Assembly (NCBI GenBank): GCA_015680905.1
Contig: CM027384.1
Span: forward strand, 72,697,501 to 72,761,500
Direction of reading: 5' to 3'
Length of the DNA stretch: 64,000 nucleotides
Source of the DNA: Coptis chinensis
Lineage: Eukaryota > Streptophyta > Magnoliopsida > Ranunculales > Ranunculaceae
Shown here one piece after another: positions 48,073-58,559 of this stretch. The position numbers were made by a program, and so were the translations under genes. Positions within the stretch are counted from its first letter, which is position 1, and each line of letters opens with the position of its first letter. The notes under the pieces are model-generated. The model had not been told where the DNA came from and made no database searches. It was given only the letters and a program-made list of their open reading frames with translations.

Positions 48073-51000
48073 ATGGATAAGTCTTGGATGTCCAAGGACG
48101 GTTAACAAGTTTAATATATTCAAGGAGTTGAAAGGTTAATTAGTGTTGGAAAGGAAGAAGGAAGTTTCATACGTTGTCCATGTAGAGATTGTTCAAATAT
48201 CAACGAAGTTAACTAAGATCGAGGTCGAAATCATCTTTTCGAGCGTGGTATTAGCCAAGGTTACACTATTTGGCGGGTTTCATGCTTAAAGCTCTCTATT
48301 TTCCGAGACCCCGACTAGTTTTTGAGAACAAGACACTTTTGGACATTATGATGAGGTTGAGACTTGAAGATGTTGGACATTATGATGAGGCGGAGACTCG
48401 AAGATGTTGGATATTATGATGAGATTGAGACTCACGAAGATGTTGAACGCATGAGAGAAATGGCGAAGGCTGCAGAGGACCATTATAATGGTGATCCCAG
48501 AAATTTAAGGAATTGCTTGAAGATGCGAAACGCCTTTGTAACGAGGGTTGCTCAAAATTCACAAAGCTATCAATAGTTATCATTTTATTTAATCCGAAAG
48601 CAAATAGTGGGTGGTCCGACACAAGTTTTTCGGGTTATTGAAGCTATTGGGACAGATGCTTCCTCAACCAAATCTCTTGCGAAATCCTTGAATGGAGTCA
48701 AGAAGACATTATCCGTTTATGGGATGAAGTAACGAGAAAATACATGCATGTCCAAATGATTGTATACTCTATAGGGGTGATAAATACAAAGATGAAACTA
48801 TGTGCCCTATTTGTGGAGTCTCAAGATATAAAGAGAACAAGAGAGCGACCAACAAATCGGTGGAGTACCAAAGAAAAGTTTTGTGGTATTTTCCACCAAT
48901 TCCAAGATTCAAGAAGATGTTTCAATCTGCCCAAACATCAAAGTCAATGACATGGCATGCCGATGAAAGGGTGGTTGATGGTAAGATGCGCCACCAATGC
49001 CAGACTCTCCAAAGATGGAAGTTGGTTGACGAAAAATATCCGAGAATTTGCGCGGAATCCGAAATCTTCGCCTAGCACTTTCAGGTGATGGAGTCAATCC
49101 ACACCGCACTCTTAGTACTAAGTATAGTTTATGGCCTGTTATGCTTTGGTCACATACAACCTCCCACCGTGGCTATGCATGAAAAGAAAGTATATGATGC
49201 TTACGATGTTGATATCAGTCCAAATCAACACGGAAACAATATCGACGCCTACTTGGCACCCTTGGTTGACGACTTACATGTTTTGTGGGAGATAGGGGTG
49301 GATGCTTATGATGTGTACCGTCATGAATCATTTATACTTAAAGCCGTTTTGTTATGGACAATCAATGATCTTCTGCGTATAGCAATCTTTTCGGGTGCTT
49401 TGTGAAAGGTTATTTTGCTTGTCCTATTTTATGGGCGAGGGCACGTCTTCAACCAGGCTTAAGCACTCGGGAAGAACGATATACACAGCCAATAGAAGAT
49501 TTCTTCCGCTTATCATCCATATCGAAGACAAAAAAAAAGCCTTCAATGGTAAAACAGAGCTGCGGGGAGGCACCGAACCCTTAACCGGGTTTGAAAGTAC
49601 TAGAAGAAGTTGAAGGGATCAAAGTCATATGGGGAACAAAGGGAACCATTACGGGTGCTACCAATTGTTTTAAGAAGAAATCAGTTTTTTGAGCTTCCAT
49701 ATTGGAGATATCTAGAACTCCGACATAATGTGGATTTTATGCACACGGAGAAAAAATGTATGTGACAAACATTGTTGGGACCCTACTTAACATTCCACGT
49801 AAAAATAAAGACACCATTAAGTCTCGCCTTGACCTCCAAGAAATGGGTCTAAGGATAGAATTGGCTCCAACAATTGGGGAAAAGCGATCGTTCTTGCCTC
49901 GGCTTGTCACACACTATCTAGAGATGAGAAAAAAAGACTATGCAAAACTTTGCATGAGTTAAAGTCCCAAGTGGATACTCTTGAATTTTAGGCCTCTTGT
50001 CTCGATGCAAGATCTAAAACCGCAAAATATGAAGTCGCGACGACCGTCATGTTTTGATGCAAAGAACTTCTTCCGGTTGCAATAAGAACAATTTTGCCAA
50101 AGAATGTGAGATGTGCAATTATTAGGCTATGTTCTTTTTTAAGGCTATTTGCTCGAAAGTAATAGATAAGGAAAAATTGCCTCAAATTCAGGAAGACACA
50201 TTGCTGCTCAAAGTATGTTCTTTGGAAAAGTATTTTCCGCCATCATTTTTTTCGGACGTTATGATTCATCTAACAAAGGCACCTTGTCGAGAAGTTGATC
50301 TTTGTGGTCCTGTATTCTACCGATGGATGTATGCATTTGAGAGGTACAATGAATTATATATTACCCTTCAATATTTCTTAATGCTTTTCTTTATAAACAT
50401 TACTATTGTTCAATCTCTTAGGTACATGACCGTGTTAAAGGGCTTTATACCTTAATCGAAATCGACCGAAGCTTGTATTCTGAGAATTACATTGCGAGAG
50501 GAAGCAATTGAATTTTGTAGTAATTCTTACCTGACTTAGATGCAATTGGGATTCCTCTCCGTAAAGATAACACTACCACAGATTTGATATCATCCGAAAT
50601 CTTCCCCGAGGAAGTACCCATAGTCAAGTAGATAGAAAAACATTGGACTGGGCACATCTCTATGTGTTGCAAAACACAAGAGATGTTCAAATTTACATCG
50701 AAAGTAAGGTTTCTTTAGTTGTTCACTTTAAAAGTCTATTTTAGTTCCTTGGTTTCGGATTCCGATAGCTAACTAGTTTATTTTGTGGCCTAACATGATA
50801 GAGAACATATGAACTATCTGAAGGAACAACAACCTCGTAAATAAAAAAAACCCACATGGTTGCATGCTGAACACAATCGCTCATTTAGTGATTGGCTTAG
50901 AGACAAGGTATATTATAAATTGGTCTTTTTTTTGTTTTTGTTATTTTTGTATGTTAATTTAACTTAGATTAGGACTAAAATGTTTACACAACAATACACA

Positions 51001-51842
51001 GGTTTTTCGAGAGGGGAAATCCTGACAACAAGGTGTCAAACACCTTGAAGTGGGTATCGAAGGGGCCTTTGGCACATGTTTACAAATATTCTACCTATGT
51101 CACTAATGGTTATCGTTTTGCCACGAAACGGCAAGACGCTTTACGAGTAAATCAAAATAGTGGCGTGAGTTTGACAGCAACAACACCACAGGTTTCAAGC
51201 GCAAAGGATCAAAACCCAATTTTTTCGAACATGTCTTTCTACGGTGTTATTGCTGAAATATGGTTGCTCGATTATACAAATTTCAAGATTCCAATGTTCA
51301 AGTGTGACTGGGTTGATAGCAAGAATGCAATTAGGAAGGATGACATGGGTTTCACTTTAGTGGATCTTGGTAGAGTTGGCTATAAATCTGATTCCTTCAT
51401 CCTAGCTTCTCAGGCCGAGCAAGTTTTCTATGTACCTGATCAACTTGACCCAACGTGGTCAGTTGTTGTAGAATCTCCTCAAAGATGCTTTCACGAATAC
51501 GACGACGATAACGATGATGAGCTCGTTGATGCTCATGTAGGAGATGACAATTTTGTTGAATTGCCAAATGTTGACTCATTGGATGTTAATGACGAATCTC
51601 AGTCAGTTTACGTCCGTGAAGATTATGCGAGGGCACTTGGGTTGAGCATAAAGAAACTTCTTGATTTATTAGTTTTCATTGTTTTTGTGGTGGAATCGAT
51701 ATTTGGTTTGTTAATAAGAGATTGTGACCAACTTTTGTCATTTATGTATTGTCTTTTACGATTATTTTGGTTCGTTCAAATTATGATATCAAGTTTTTGC
51801 CATAGACATGCTTGTTGCTACTTGATCAATGTCATCTTCTAA
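48073..51842 (+). pseudogene. TNP2-type CACTA transposase, broken
   Basis: Starts at MDKSWMSKD (48,073), the usual opening of plant TNP2 proteins, followed in another frame by GKEEGSFIRCPCRDCSN and LFERGISQGYTIWR of the transposase-associated domain. Next come CPICGVSRYKENKR, VLWYFPPIPRFKKMFQS and TWHADERVVDGKMRHQ (48,800-49,075), LAPLVDDLHVLWEIGVDAYD (about 49,255), FELPYWRYLELRHNVDFMH and NIVGTLLNIPRKNKDTIKSR (49,690-49,830) of the transposase core. A DUF4218 part follows (FSAIIFF, PFYRWMYAFERY, about 50,150-50,360). The last 269-codon frame (51,033-51,842) holds DUF4216: SFYGVIAEIWLLDY, FKCDWVD, VDLGRVGYKSDSFILASQAEQVFYVPD. Many frame changes and stops lie between the blocks; some could be consensus errors. 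When intact the protein cuts the element ends. Confidence 0.82.
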
Positions 51843-51885
51843 TGATTTTCCTATTCTATAGTTTTTTTGTAAGGTTTAGTTAGAT

Positions 51886-52900
51886 ATGGATCCAAAAACA
51901 AGTGCCAAATCATCTCAGGAAAAAAAGGAAGCATCCAATCGAGGAAGGTGACAATATTACAAGTGTTAGGGGTCAAGCTAAAAACTTTCACTCACTAAGC
52001 ATTTTAAAGGTAAGCTTGTGGTGGAGTTTAATGCTGAAAGGAAAGATCAAAGGTGCATTTATTCAAGCGAAGTTCAGTGGTGGGTTGGCACACTAGTTAA
52101 AAATATGGTTCCACTAGCCGAAAGTAATCTAAATTGGGACGAAAGTTGACAAGCAAATAAAAGATGATGTATGTATGGGAAGGTCTTTGGTAAGCGGTTG
52201 TTTTGCCTATTATACTGATTTTGAATTATTATTATTGTCTTTATAGAAGTGTAGACTCATCTCTGCCTTGGTTATTTGTAGGAAAAATTTGAGGCGATCC
52301 TAAGTTTAAGAAAAAGGATTGCAAACAATGTGGTAAGATATGGCGGAAATTTAAGAATTATTGCACAAAATATTTTGTCATACCTTACATAGATGACCCC
52401 GATCTAATGAATCCACCAAAAATCTATCCGAATGTTAAGAAGCAAGATTGGGAGAAATTTGTAAAAATAAGGTTATCGGAAGAGTTCCAGGTATATATCT
52501 GTCATTTCCTTTGAATTTTCATTTCTAATAAATTTATAATTTTGTTAAGGTGTGATAAACTAATATACTATTTTCATTTGGGCTGTTAGGAACTAAGCAA
52601 GATTCAATTGGAAAGAAGAAACTTGAACAAGTATAACCATCGACTAAGCAAATTAGGTTATGATGGCCTTGTCGATAAGATGGTAAGTAGATATTATATT
52701 TAAGTTTGTTAGATAAAACCAACGTAGGTAATCTAATATTACTTGGTTGGTTTGGTTATTTGTAATTGATAATAGATAGAAGCTGGGATACCTATTGATG
52801 AAGATGATAGATCTCTTTTTGTGGCGTTTAGCTCGACAAGACAAAAGTGGTGAATATGCCGATGATGCCACAAAGGAGGTAGTTCAAAAGATTGTAAGTA
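51886..52900 (+). pseudogene. TNPA-like protein of the CACTA element, first part
   Basis: Opens MDPKTSAKSSQEKKEAS at 51,886. The conserved DNA-binding/transposase_24 region reads WRKFKNYCTKYFVIPYI, MNPPKIYPNVKKQDWEKFVK, RLSEEFQELSKIQLERRN and HRLSKLGYDGLVDKM (52,330-52,680). Then EAGIPIDEDDRSLF and DDATKEVVQKI end at about 52,895. Intron borders are visible at several places. The reading then stops and resumes only at about 57,700, after the acquired block. In related elements the helical EELKNKV... segment follows directly, which suggests the block lies in an intron of this gene. Confidence 0.65.
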
Positions 52901-53040
52901 TCAAGCTCATCATTGTATGTGTGTTTTGAAGCATATTTGATATTGTGTAGGATACCTAGCTTGATATATTGATGTATTTTTGTGTCTTGATCTAGATGAT
53001 GTGGTTCCCTATCTAGCTTGATCTAGCTTCGATTTATGAT

Positions 53041-53369
53041 TTTTTTTTTTTTTACTGAACTAGCAAGCATAACGATGAACGCTCCGACCTGAGATTGAAT
53101 GTAGTCTAGTAGTAGGCACTTCTAGGCACCTTTCCATCAGGGTTCGGTTCCAAACCCCTTTTGAGAGATAGCTTTCAAAGCTTCTACGGGCATGGCTTTT
53201 CACAGCCTTTGCTTGCTACCTTTGACTTCGCCGCTTATCCCTCCAAGGCTTCCTTTCTTGAAAGCTTCCTCTCCTTTTAAGTGGAGTGATCTTTCGCTTC
53301 CTCGACGCATACCCGGAAATAAAGATCAGGGTATCCCCTATTGAGTAAGCCAAAGCAAGCAACCTGCCT
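53041..53369. other. Possible mitochondrial DNA fragment (NUMT)
   Basis: A patch with clearly higher GC than its surroundings, without coding content, in the style of plant mitochondrial intergenic DNA (for example TTGACTTCGCCGCTTATCCC and CTTTCTTGAAAGC). It follows a run of 13 T and directly precedes the WD40 fragment. The call rests on composition and recall of similar text, so it is weak. Confidence 0.3.
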
Positions 53370-53760
53370 TTAGTTCTCGACGGGAAGCTCTCGCCTCGGA
53401 GGGTTTGATGGACTTATTCAAGTGTGGGACATCACTTGAGGTAGTCTCAAGTGTACACTTGAAGGTCCGTGAGGGGGTATTGAGTTGGTTAGGTGGCATC
53501 CAAGAGGATATGTGGTCTTAGTCTGGTTCGAGGATTCCACAAAGGCATGGATGTGGAATGGAGACAAGAATGTCTTTTTGAATATGTTTTTCTGGTCATA
53601 GTAACAACAATCACGTGTGGTGATTTTACCCGTGATGGTAAAATGGTTTGTACCTTGGTTTCAGAGGATGCATCATTGAGGATCCGAATCCCAGAAATGG
53701 AGAGTGTGTGCATGTTGTTAGAGATCATCCATATCATACGGAGGAGGTGTGAATAAAAGT
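53370..53760 (+). pseudogene. Captured fragment of an AAMP-like WD40 gene
   Basis: Reading across frames gives GGFDGLIQVWD, SLKCTLEGP, GGIELVRWHPRGYVVL, EDST, AWMWNGDKN-FLNMF, VTCGDFTRDGKMVCTL, SEDASLRIRIPE and VRDHPYHTEE. In this order these match consecutive WD repeats of the plant angio-associated migratory cell protein (AAMP) family. It covers only about 130 codons of a protein of roughly 400, has frame changes and one or more stops, and lies inside the CACTA element. No function is expected. Confidence 0.75.
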
Positions 53761-54194
53761 TATTATTCTCTACCGATCGTTTGGTTCTCTAATGCATCTC
53801 TTTTCATGTTAAAAATCTTCTTATAGTTGTCTTCTTTTACATTTTTCACACTATCCTCTGTGTTACCCATCAAATTAATATTTGAGCTAGTTTCAATTGA
53901 TGGGGTTGTTGGAAAATGTTGTCCGATTGTTCTTGGAGTTAGTTACAACTTATCTTAAAAAAGGTGAGATTTTTATTTTTATCTATTCTTTATAATAAGA
54001 TTTCAGCTCATTTGCTTTTCTTGCTCCTTATCTTTTTGGTGCCACTTCTTTATGGAAAGTTACTTTCCTAGTCACACTATTATTCCCTCTTTTCACTCCA
54101 AATAAGAATCAAATAAAAGCCTCTTTTTAGTTTTTCTTCTTGGTGTTCATTACACTTGAGGTTAAATATGAGACTATTGAGTCTTTGGTCTTGT

Positions 54195-54475
54195 TGAATG
54201 TATTGGTGTAAATTGGGGAACTATGGCCACACATCAGTTACCACCTAAGACTGTAGTTCAGATGTTACAAGCTAATGGTATTAACAAAGTGAAACTATTT
54301 GATGCTGCTCAAAATACAATGAGTGCATTGGCTGGAAGTGGGATTGAAGTAATGGTAGCCATTCGAACGATCACTAGCGTCGATGACAAGCTACAAAAAG
54401 AGCTAAGCAATGGGTCAGCAGAAATGTTACTAGATTCAATTTCAATGGAGTAAATATCAAGTAAAGTTCCAGTTA
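54195..54475 (+). pseudogene. Captured fragment of a GH17 beta-1,3-glucanase gene
   Basis: An open frame gives [57 protein letters not shown]; a shifted frame then continues with [22 protein letters not shown]. This is the N-terminal part of a plant glucan endo-1,3-beta-glucosidase (GH17) just after its signal peptide, where such genes usually have an intron. The catalytic Glu residues lie further on and are absent. Roughly 95 of about 450 residues are present. It is a broken piece in the CACTA element. Confidence 0.8.
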
Positions 54476-56059
54476 CTTATCTTTCTTGTTCAATCTTGAA
54501 GTAATTTAATTATATGAAGGTGTCTATTGCTGTGATCTAGACTTGACTTAAGCTATTTGAGTTTGTACTTATTTGGCATGCTATGCTTGTATTGTAGTTT
54601 ATACCTACATCTGTTTTAATATTTTGTTTATAGACACACTTGAAATCAGCTTTAGTTAGATTAGTTGTTTACCATATCAGATATGGCCTCATATGGGAAG
54701 TGTATATCAATATTTGGTCAATGAATAGTAGTGCTAAAAAATGTTTTAGTTTATTCAGCTTCTGTTTTGAATAGTTTATCTGTTTAAGTTGTGTGACTAT
54801 TAGGTATAATTGTATAATTCAAATCTTCATCTTAGAATATCTTCTTATGTTGATAATCATAAGGGGATCGAAACATGAAAAGGGCGCAAGTCCGGGATTA
54901 GAAGTAATTCAAATCTTCATCTTAGAACTGATTACGGTGGATATTCCATCACTAGTTCCCCATGTATTTATATTAGAAGTAATTTTGAAGCTGGTGATCT
55001 ATCTAATGTTTCTGATTGCCATAATTCTGCTTTTACATTCATTCCAGCTCAGTGAAATAAGCCCATTTTATGTTAAGTTTATACTATATACGGAATATGT
55101 TTGAAATCGGACTTTCAAATGAGACAAGAGGATACAGATGGGAGTGGTATTGAGTGATAGTGATTGAGTTTGTTCACTTGGCTCATGGAGGTTACATTTT
55201 TGTAAGAACGAGTACTCTGAAAAAGTAGATAAGATTAACAATGCTTGAGTTGCTGAGTTGCTTATGAAAATCTGATCACTTATTTGGCTCATCCGAAAGT
55301 ACTTGCTAACATTTTTTTTCTTGTGAAAATATATTTGATGCAGTATTTAATATTCTCGATTTTTTTACCTGTTAACGGCTAGTTGATTAGAATTGCATTT
55401 TATTTTGTTTTAGTGATATATTAGCATTGGGAAGGTCATCTTGAATATTATATACTTAAGCATTCTTATGCCAAAGTTAATAGGTCGTGAACCAAATTAT
55501 CTAGCAGACAATTGTGAAGGGTTACAAGTTTTCTTTGCTTTAATAAAGCTTAAGTTCAACTAATGTAGACACTAGATGGTCACAGCAGTTTGAGAACGAT
55601 TAATATCATTCGGCCGCAAAAGTAAAATGGGTTGGTTTTGGCAAAAGGATATAGTTACAGATAGGGAGTGTTTTCCTCCTCAGTAAAATGTTTGCGCCCC
55701 AGATTATTATATGGTCATGGGAGCTCTCTTTATTTGGAATGCTAGCCAAGTTTGTATCGCCCAAGAGGGTAGATCCTACTTTGAGTGAATGATGAGATCC
55801 AGTACCAATGTCACTGTTTTACTATCCAGCACCAATTTGTAGGCCAGAGAGACGCAAAAAATGCATAGGCCATATTCTCAGTTCAAAGGGTCATTGAATA
55901 TTTTTCCAAGATAAAACAACTAATATGATAGTTGTTAATGTATATTGAAGTGGATAAGTTTGGTATTAGGAATAAAGATAAGTGCAACCGTTATGGCCTT
56001 ATTTGGTTGCCCATACCGAAGGAAGAGGCCCATATTATAAAAATAAGATGATGAGTGAA

Positions 56060-56265
56060 TAGAAGAGGAGGGAGGGGCAACTATAGTTTGGGTTTTACTC
56101 GAGCCTCGAGGATTTGGAAACAAACTCTTGGGGGCTTAATCGAAGTTATGAAGATATGGTACACAATCTTGTTGAACCATAACTTTCACAAGATATTGAA
56201 AGTGGCTTTGAAAATGGTGAAGACTCTCATAGTTTTGGTAAGGGAAAACAAGTTGTCGATATGGC
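56060..56265 (+). pseudogene. Captured UBA-region fragment of a UPL1/2-like gene, copy 1
   Basis: GFTRASR, LETNSWGLNRSYEDMVHN-like readings and VEP match, in shifted frames, the UBA motif (VEMGF-RA...LRQVETNS-E-AMEWL) of UPL1/UPL2 HECT ubiquitin ligases. The same DNA is repeated in better condition at 57,219-57,380, including GAAGTTATGAAGATATGGTA and GTTGAACCATAACTTTCAC. It is followed by unrelated-looking readings. Confidence 0.5.
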
Positions 56266-56399
56266 GAAATGGATAACAAAGACCTATTTTGATGGATTGG
56301 TTGCATACCACGGCAGCCTATTTAGATCCTGGACCTATTTTTTGACTCTCATAGATCCTACTTGTTTTTTTGTCTTAGATCTGCTGATTTGCCATCGCT

Positions 56400-56645
56400 C
56401 TCCTCGAGGTTGTAATGGGTGGTGTTATTTGCTCTGCTGGGGCCGTTGCATGCATGTGCTTTGATCCATTGTGCTTGAATAACAAAGGCCCGCAAGCCGT
56501 TAAGGATTGCAATGCTTTGAGGTCCTTTGTAAGAATATTTACTTCCGTGACGTATGTACGGGCTCTTTTCGGGATGCTCCGTGATCATTGTCTACGTGGA
56601 TTGGATGAACTCTACCGATATATGTATTATTTACTGCGATGTGTA
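56400..56645 (+). pseudogene. Captured DUF913-region fragment of a UPL1/2-like gene
   Basis: The frame from about 56,415 reads GGVICSAGAVACMCFDPLCL, NNKGPQAVKDCNALRSFVRI, FTSVTYVRALFG and, slightly changed, LRGLDELYRYM. I recognise this as the N-terminal conserved region (DUF913) of plant UPL1/UPL2, with CFDP-CLNN-G-QAVKD-NALR-FV-IFTS and LDEL-RH. About 80 residues of a protein of more than 3,500 are present. The piece stops near 56,645, where a short tandem run of GTGTACCG and GTGTATTTACTGC words begins. Confidence 0.6.
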
Positions 56646-56780
56646 CCGCGATCACGTAATGTGTACCGTATGTGTACCGTGGTAATCGCATGTGTACCGC
56701 GGTAATCGCATGTGTATTTACTGCATGTATTTACTTTGCATGTGTATTTACTGCATGTCACAGAATGTATTTATGCGCGA
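56640..56780. repeat. Short degenerate tandem repeats
   Basis: GTGTACCG followed by CG-rich words occurs four times (about 56,640-56,705), then GCATGTGTATTTACTGCATG-like words three times (to about 56,760). It is local repeat expansion inside the acquired block of the CACTA element. Confidence 0.55.
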
Positions 56781-57218
56781 TGTCTACCGTAATAATGCAT
56801 GTAATATCTTGCATCACGAATTAAACTCTACCGATATATGTATTTACCGCAAGTTCGTGTACACTATTTTCAGTATTTTGCTCTTCTTGTACCGCGGTTT
56901 TGCCATTTTGGCTATTTTCCTCGCCTTGTCCAAATGTTAGACTTGGTCTTGTGGTATTGGCGCATCGCCCACACTTGTGCCAATTTCATCGTAAGGTTTT
57001 CGTGATCACAACTTTGAGGTTAACAACACCTCAAGCAAAGGGTGTTGAGCTAAGTTGGACTCTATATGCATTAACTTGGTCAATTTCTTGCAGATACTTT
57101 TCTATTTATGGTTAGTTCATCCAATTGAACCACCTTACCTATAATAGTATAATACTATCTTATTTTCTACGACAAAGTAATATTTCTTTTTTCTTATTAT
57201 AGTATAGATATAGAATAA

Positions 57219-57380
57219 GTATGGCTCCACCTCCAGATGAAGCAACTATTGCTACTATAGTTGAGATGGGTTTTACTCGAGCCTTGAGGCAGGTGGAAAC
57301 AAATAGTGGAGCCGCTAATCGAAGTTATGAAGATATGGTACACAATCCGGTTGAACCATAACTTTCACCAGATCTCGAAG
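57219..57380 (+). pseudogene. Captured UBA-region fragment of a UPL1/2-like gene, copy 2
   Basis: Open reading MAPPPDEATIATIVEMGFTR, then ALRQVETNS, then a shifted EVMKIWYT and NPVEP. This matches the ubiquitin-associated domain of UPL1/UPL2-type HECT E3 ligases (IATIVEMGF-RARAEEALRQVETNSVE-AMEWLF). A few codons between TRA and LRQ are missing. It is about 50 residues of a very large protein and cannot act as a ligase. Confidence 0.7.
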
Positions 57381-57689
57381 TCACCACACGCTTGACACGT
57401 GATCTCGCCAACTGAAGTTGAGGTGTTGGCAAGATCTACAATTCAATATATCGGTATCTACTCATCTTCTCAATCGAAGAAAGATAAGAATAATCCGATC
57501 ATAAATTAGCTTTAATTATTTACATATCGATATTATCTCCTACACATTGACTAAGTTTTCTATGATGGTTTTAACGATATACTACTCTTTGCAAAAACAG
57601 AATGACAATCTTGAAAAAACCGTCTTCGTCTCTTCTTAGAACAGCCCTGTGGTCGCTCATTCGTTGATTTTGAATTTTATATCTATTTT

Positions 57690-58140
57690 TGCAGGAGGAG
57701 CTGAAAAATAAGGTAGAGGAGGGGGGTTTTGGCAACGGAAGGAAAGAATGACATACTTACTATGGCATTGGGAACCCGAGCCTAGTGGTCGAAGTTATGG
57801 GTGGACAATACAATATCCACTATGTACTTCAATCTTCCTAATAAAAGATCAAAGAAATATCACGAGGATTTGGAAGTGAAGTTGAAAGAGAAAGAAGCTC
57901 AAAACGAGAAGTTGAAAATTTTGGTGCTACATGTGCTTAAAGAACAAGGTGAGACTAATTCACCAGCGACGACAGAACTGTTGAGCGAGTTGCTCAAGCA
58001 AGGACCAAAACTCGTCAACTCGTTGCCATTAGAAAATGTGGAATCTAATAGTGCCAAAAGTGATAATAGGCATAAGGTGATTGGCAAGTCTAAGCAGGTA
58101 AGTTTTTTGGCTTTAAATTTGTATTTTTGATTTTCTACAT
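57690..58140 (+). pseudogene. TNPA-like protein of the CACTA element, second part
   Basis: After an acceptor-like TTTTTGCAG, the reading EELKNKVEEG, GKNDILTMALGT, PSGRV (57,695-57,795) matches the conserved end of plant En/Spm TNPA-type proteins (D-LT-ALGTPEHPGRVRG). MYFNLPNKRSKKYHEDLEVK and a Lys/Glu-rich coiled-coil region (KLKEKEAQNEKLKILVLHVL) follow in one frame to about 58,130. It continues the reading broken off at about 52,895. Confidence 0.7.
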
Positions 58141-58559
58141 ATTTCAAGTGTTCTCTTTAACTAAACTCATATTTAATGTATAGAGAAAAGATGGTGGTCA
58201 ACAAAAAAAAGGTGTGACTTCAGTAAAACTTAAGTCGAAAAATGTACAGGTAAGCTCATTCTATAGTTGCCTTAACCATGTTATATTCATTGTGGTATAA
58301 TAAATGCAGGGAATGATACGTAGCTTTTTTCATTCCTTTATTCCAAGTGCTTCACATATACTAACTTGATGTACACTTCGTCATATAGTCAAAAATAGAC
58401 AACGGAAAGAGCATTGTGGATTCCGAAAAACTTAAAGCTAAAGATGGGAAGGTAAAAAAAATATTTTCTTAATTAAAAAGGTTGATTAAATGTTTGTGTC
58501 AAATTTGTTACTAGATAATCCTGTCTTTGTTTTGCTTATTTGTTATAGGACCAAGATTG

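Noticed and set aside
54790-55000. Repeated word ATTCAAATCTTCATCTTAGAA at two places as a further captured gene
   Set aside because: Only a short direct repeat is seen; no translation matched a family I know.
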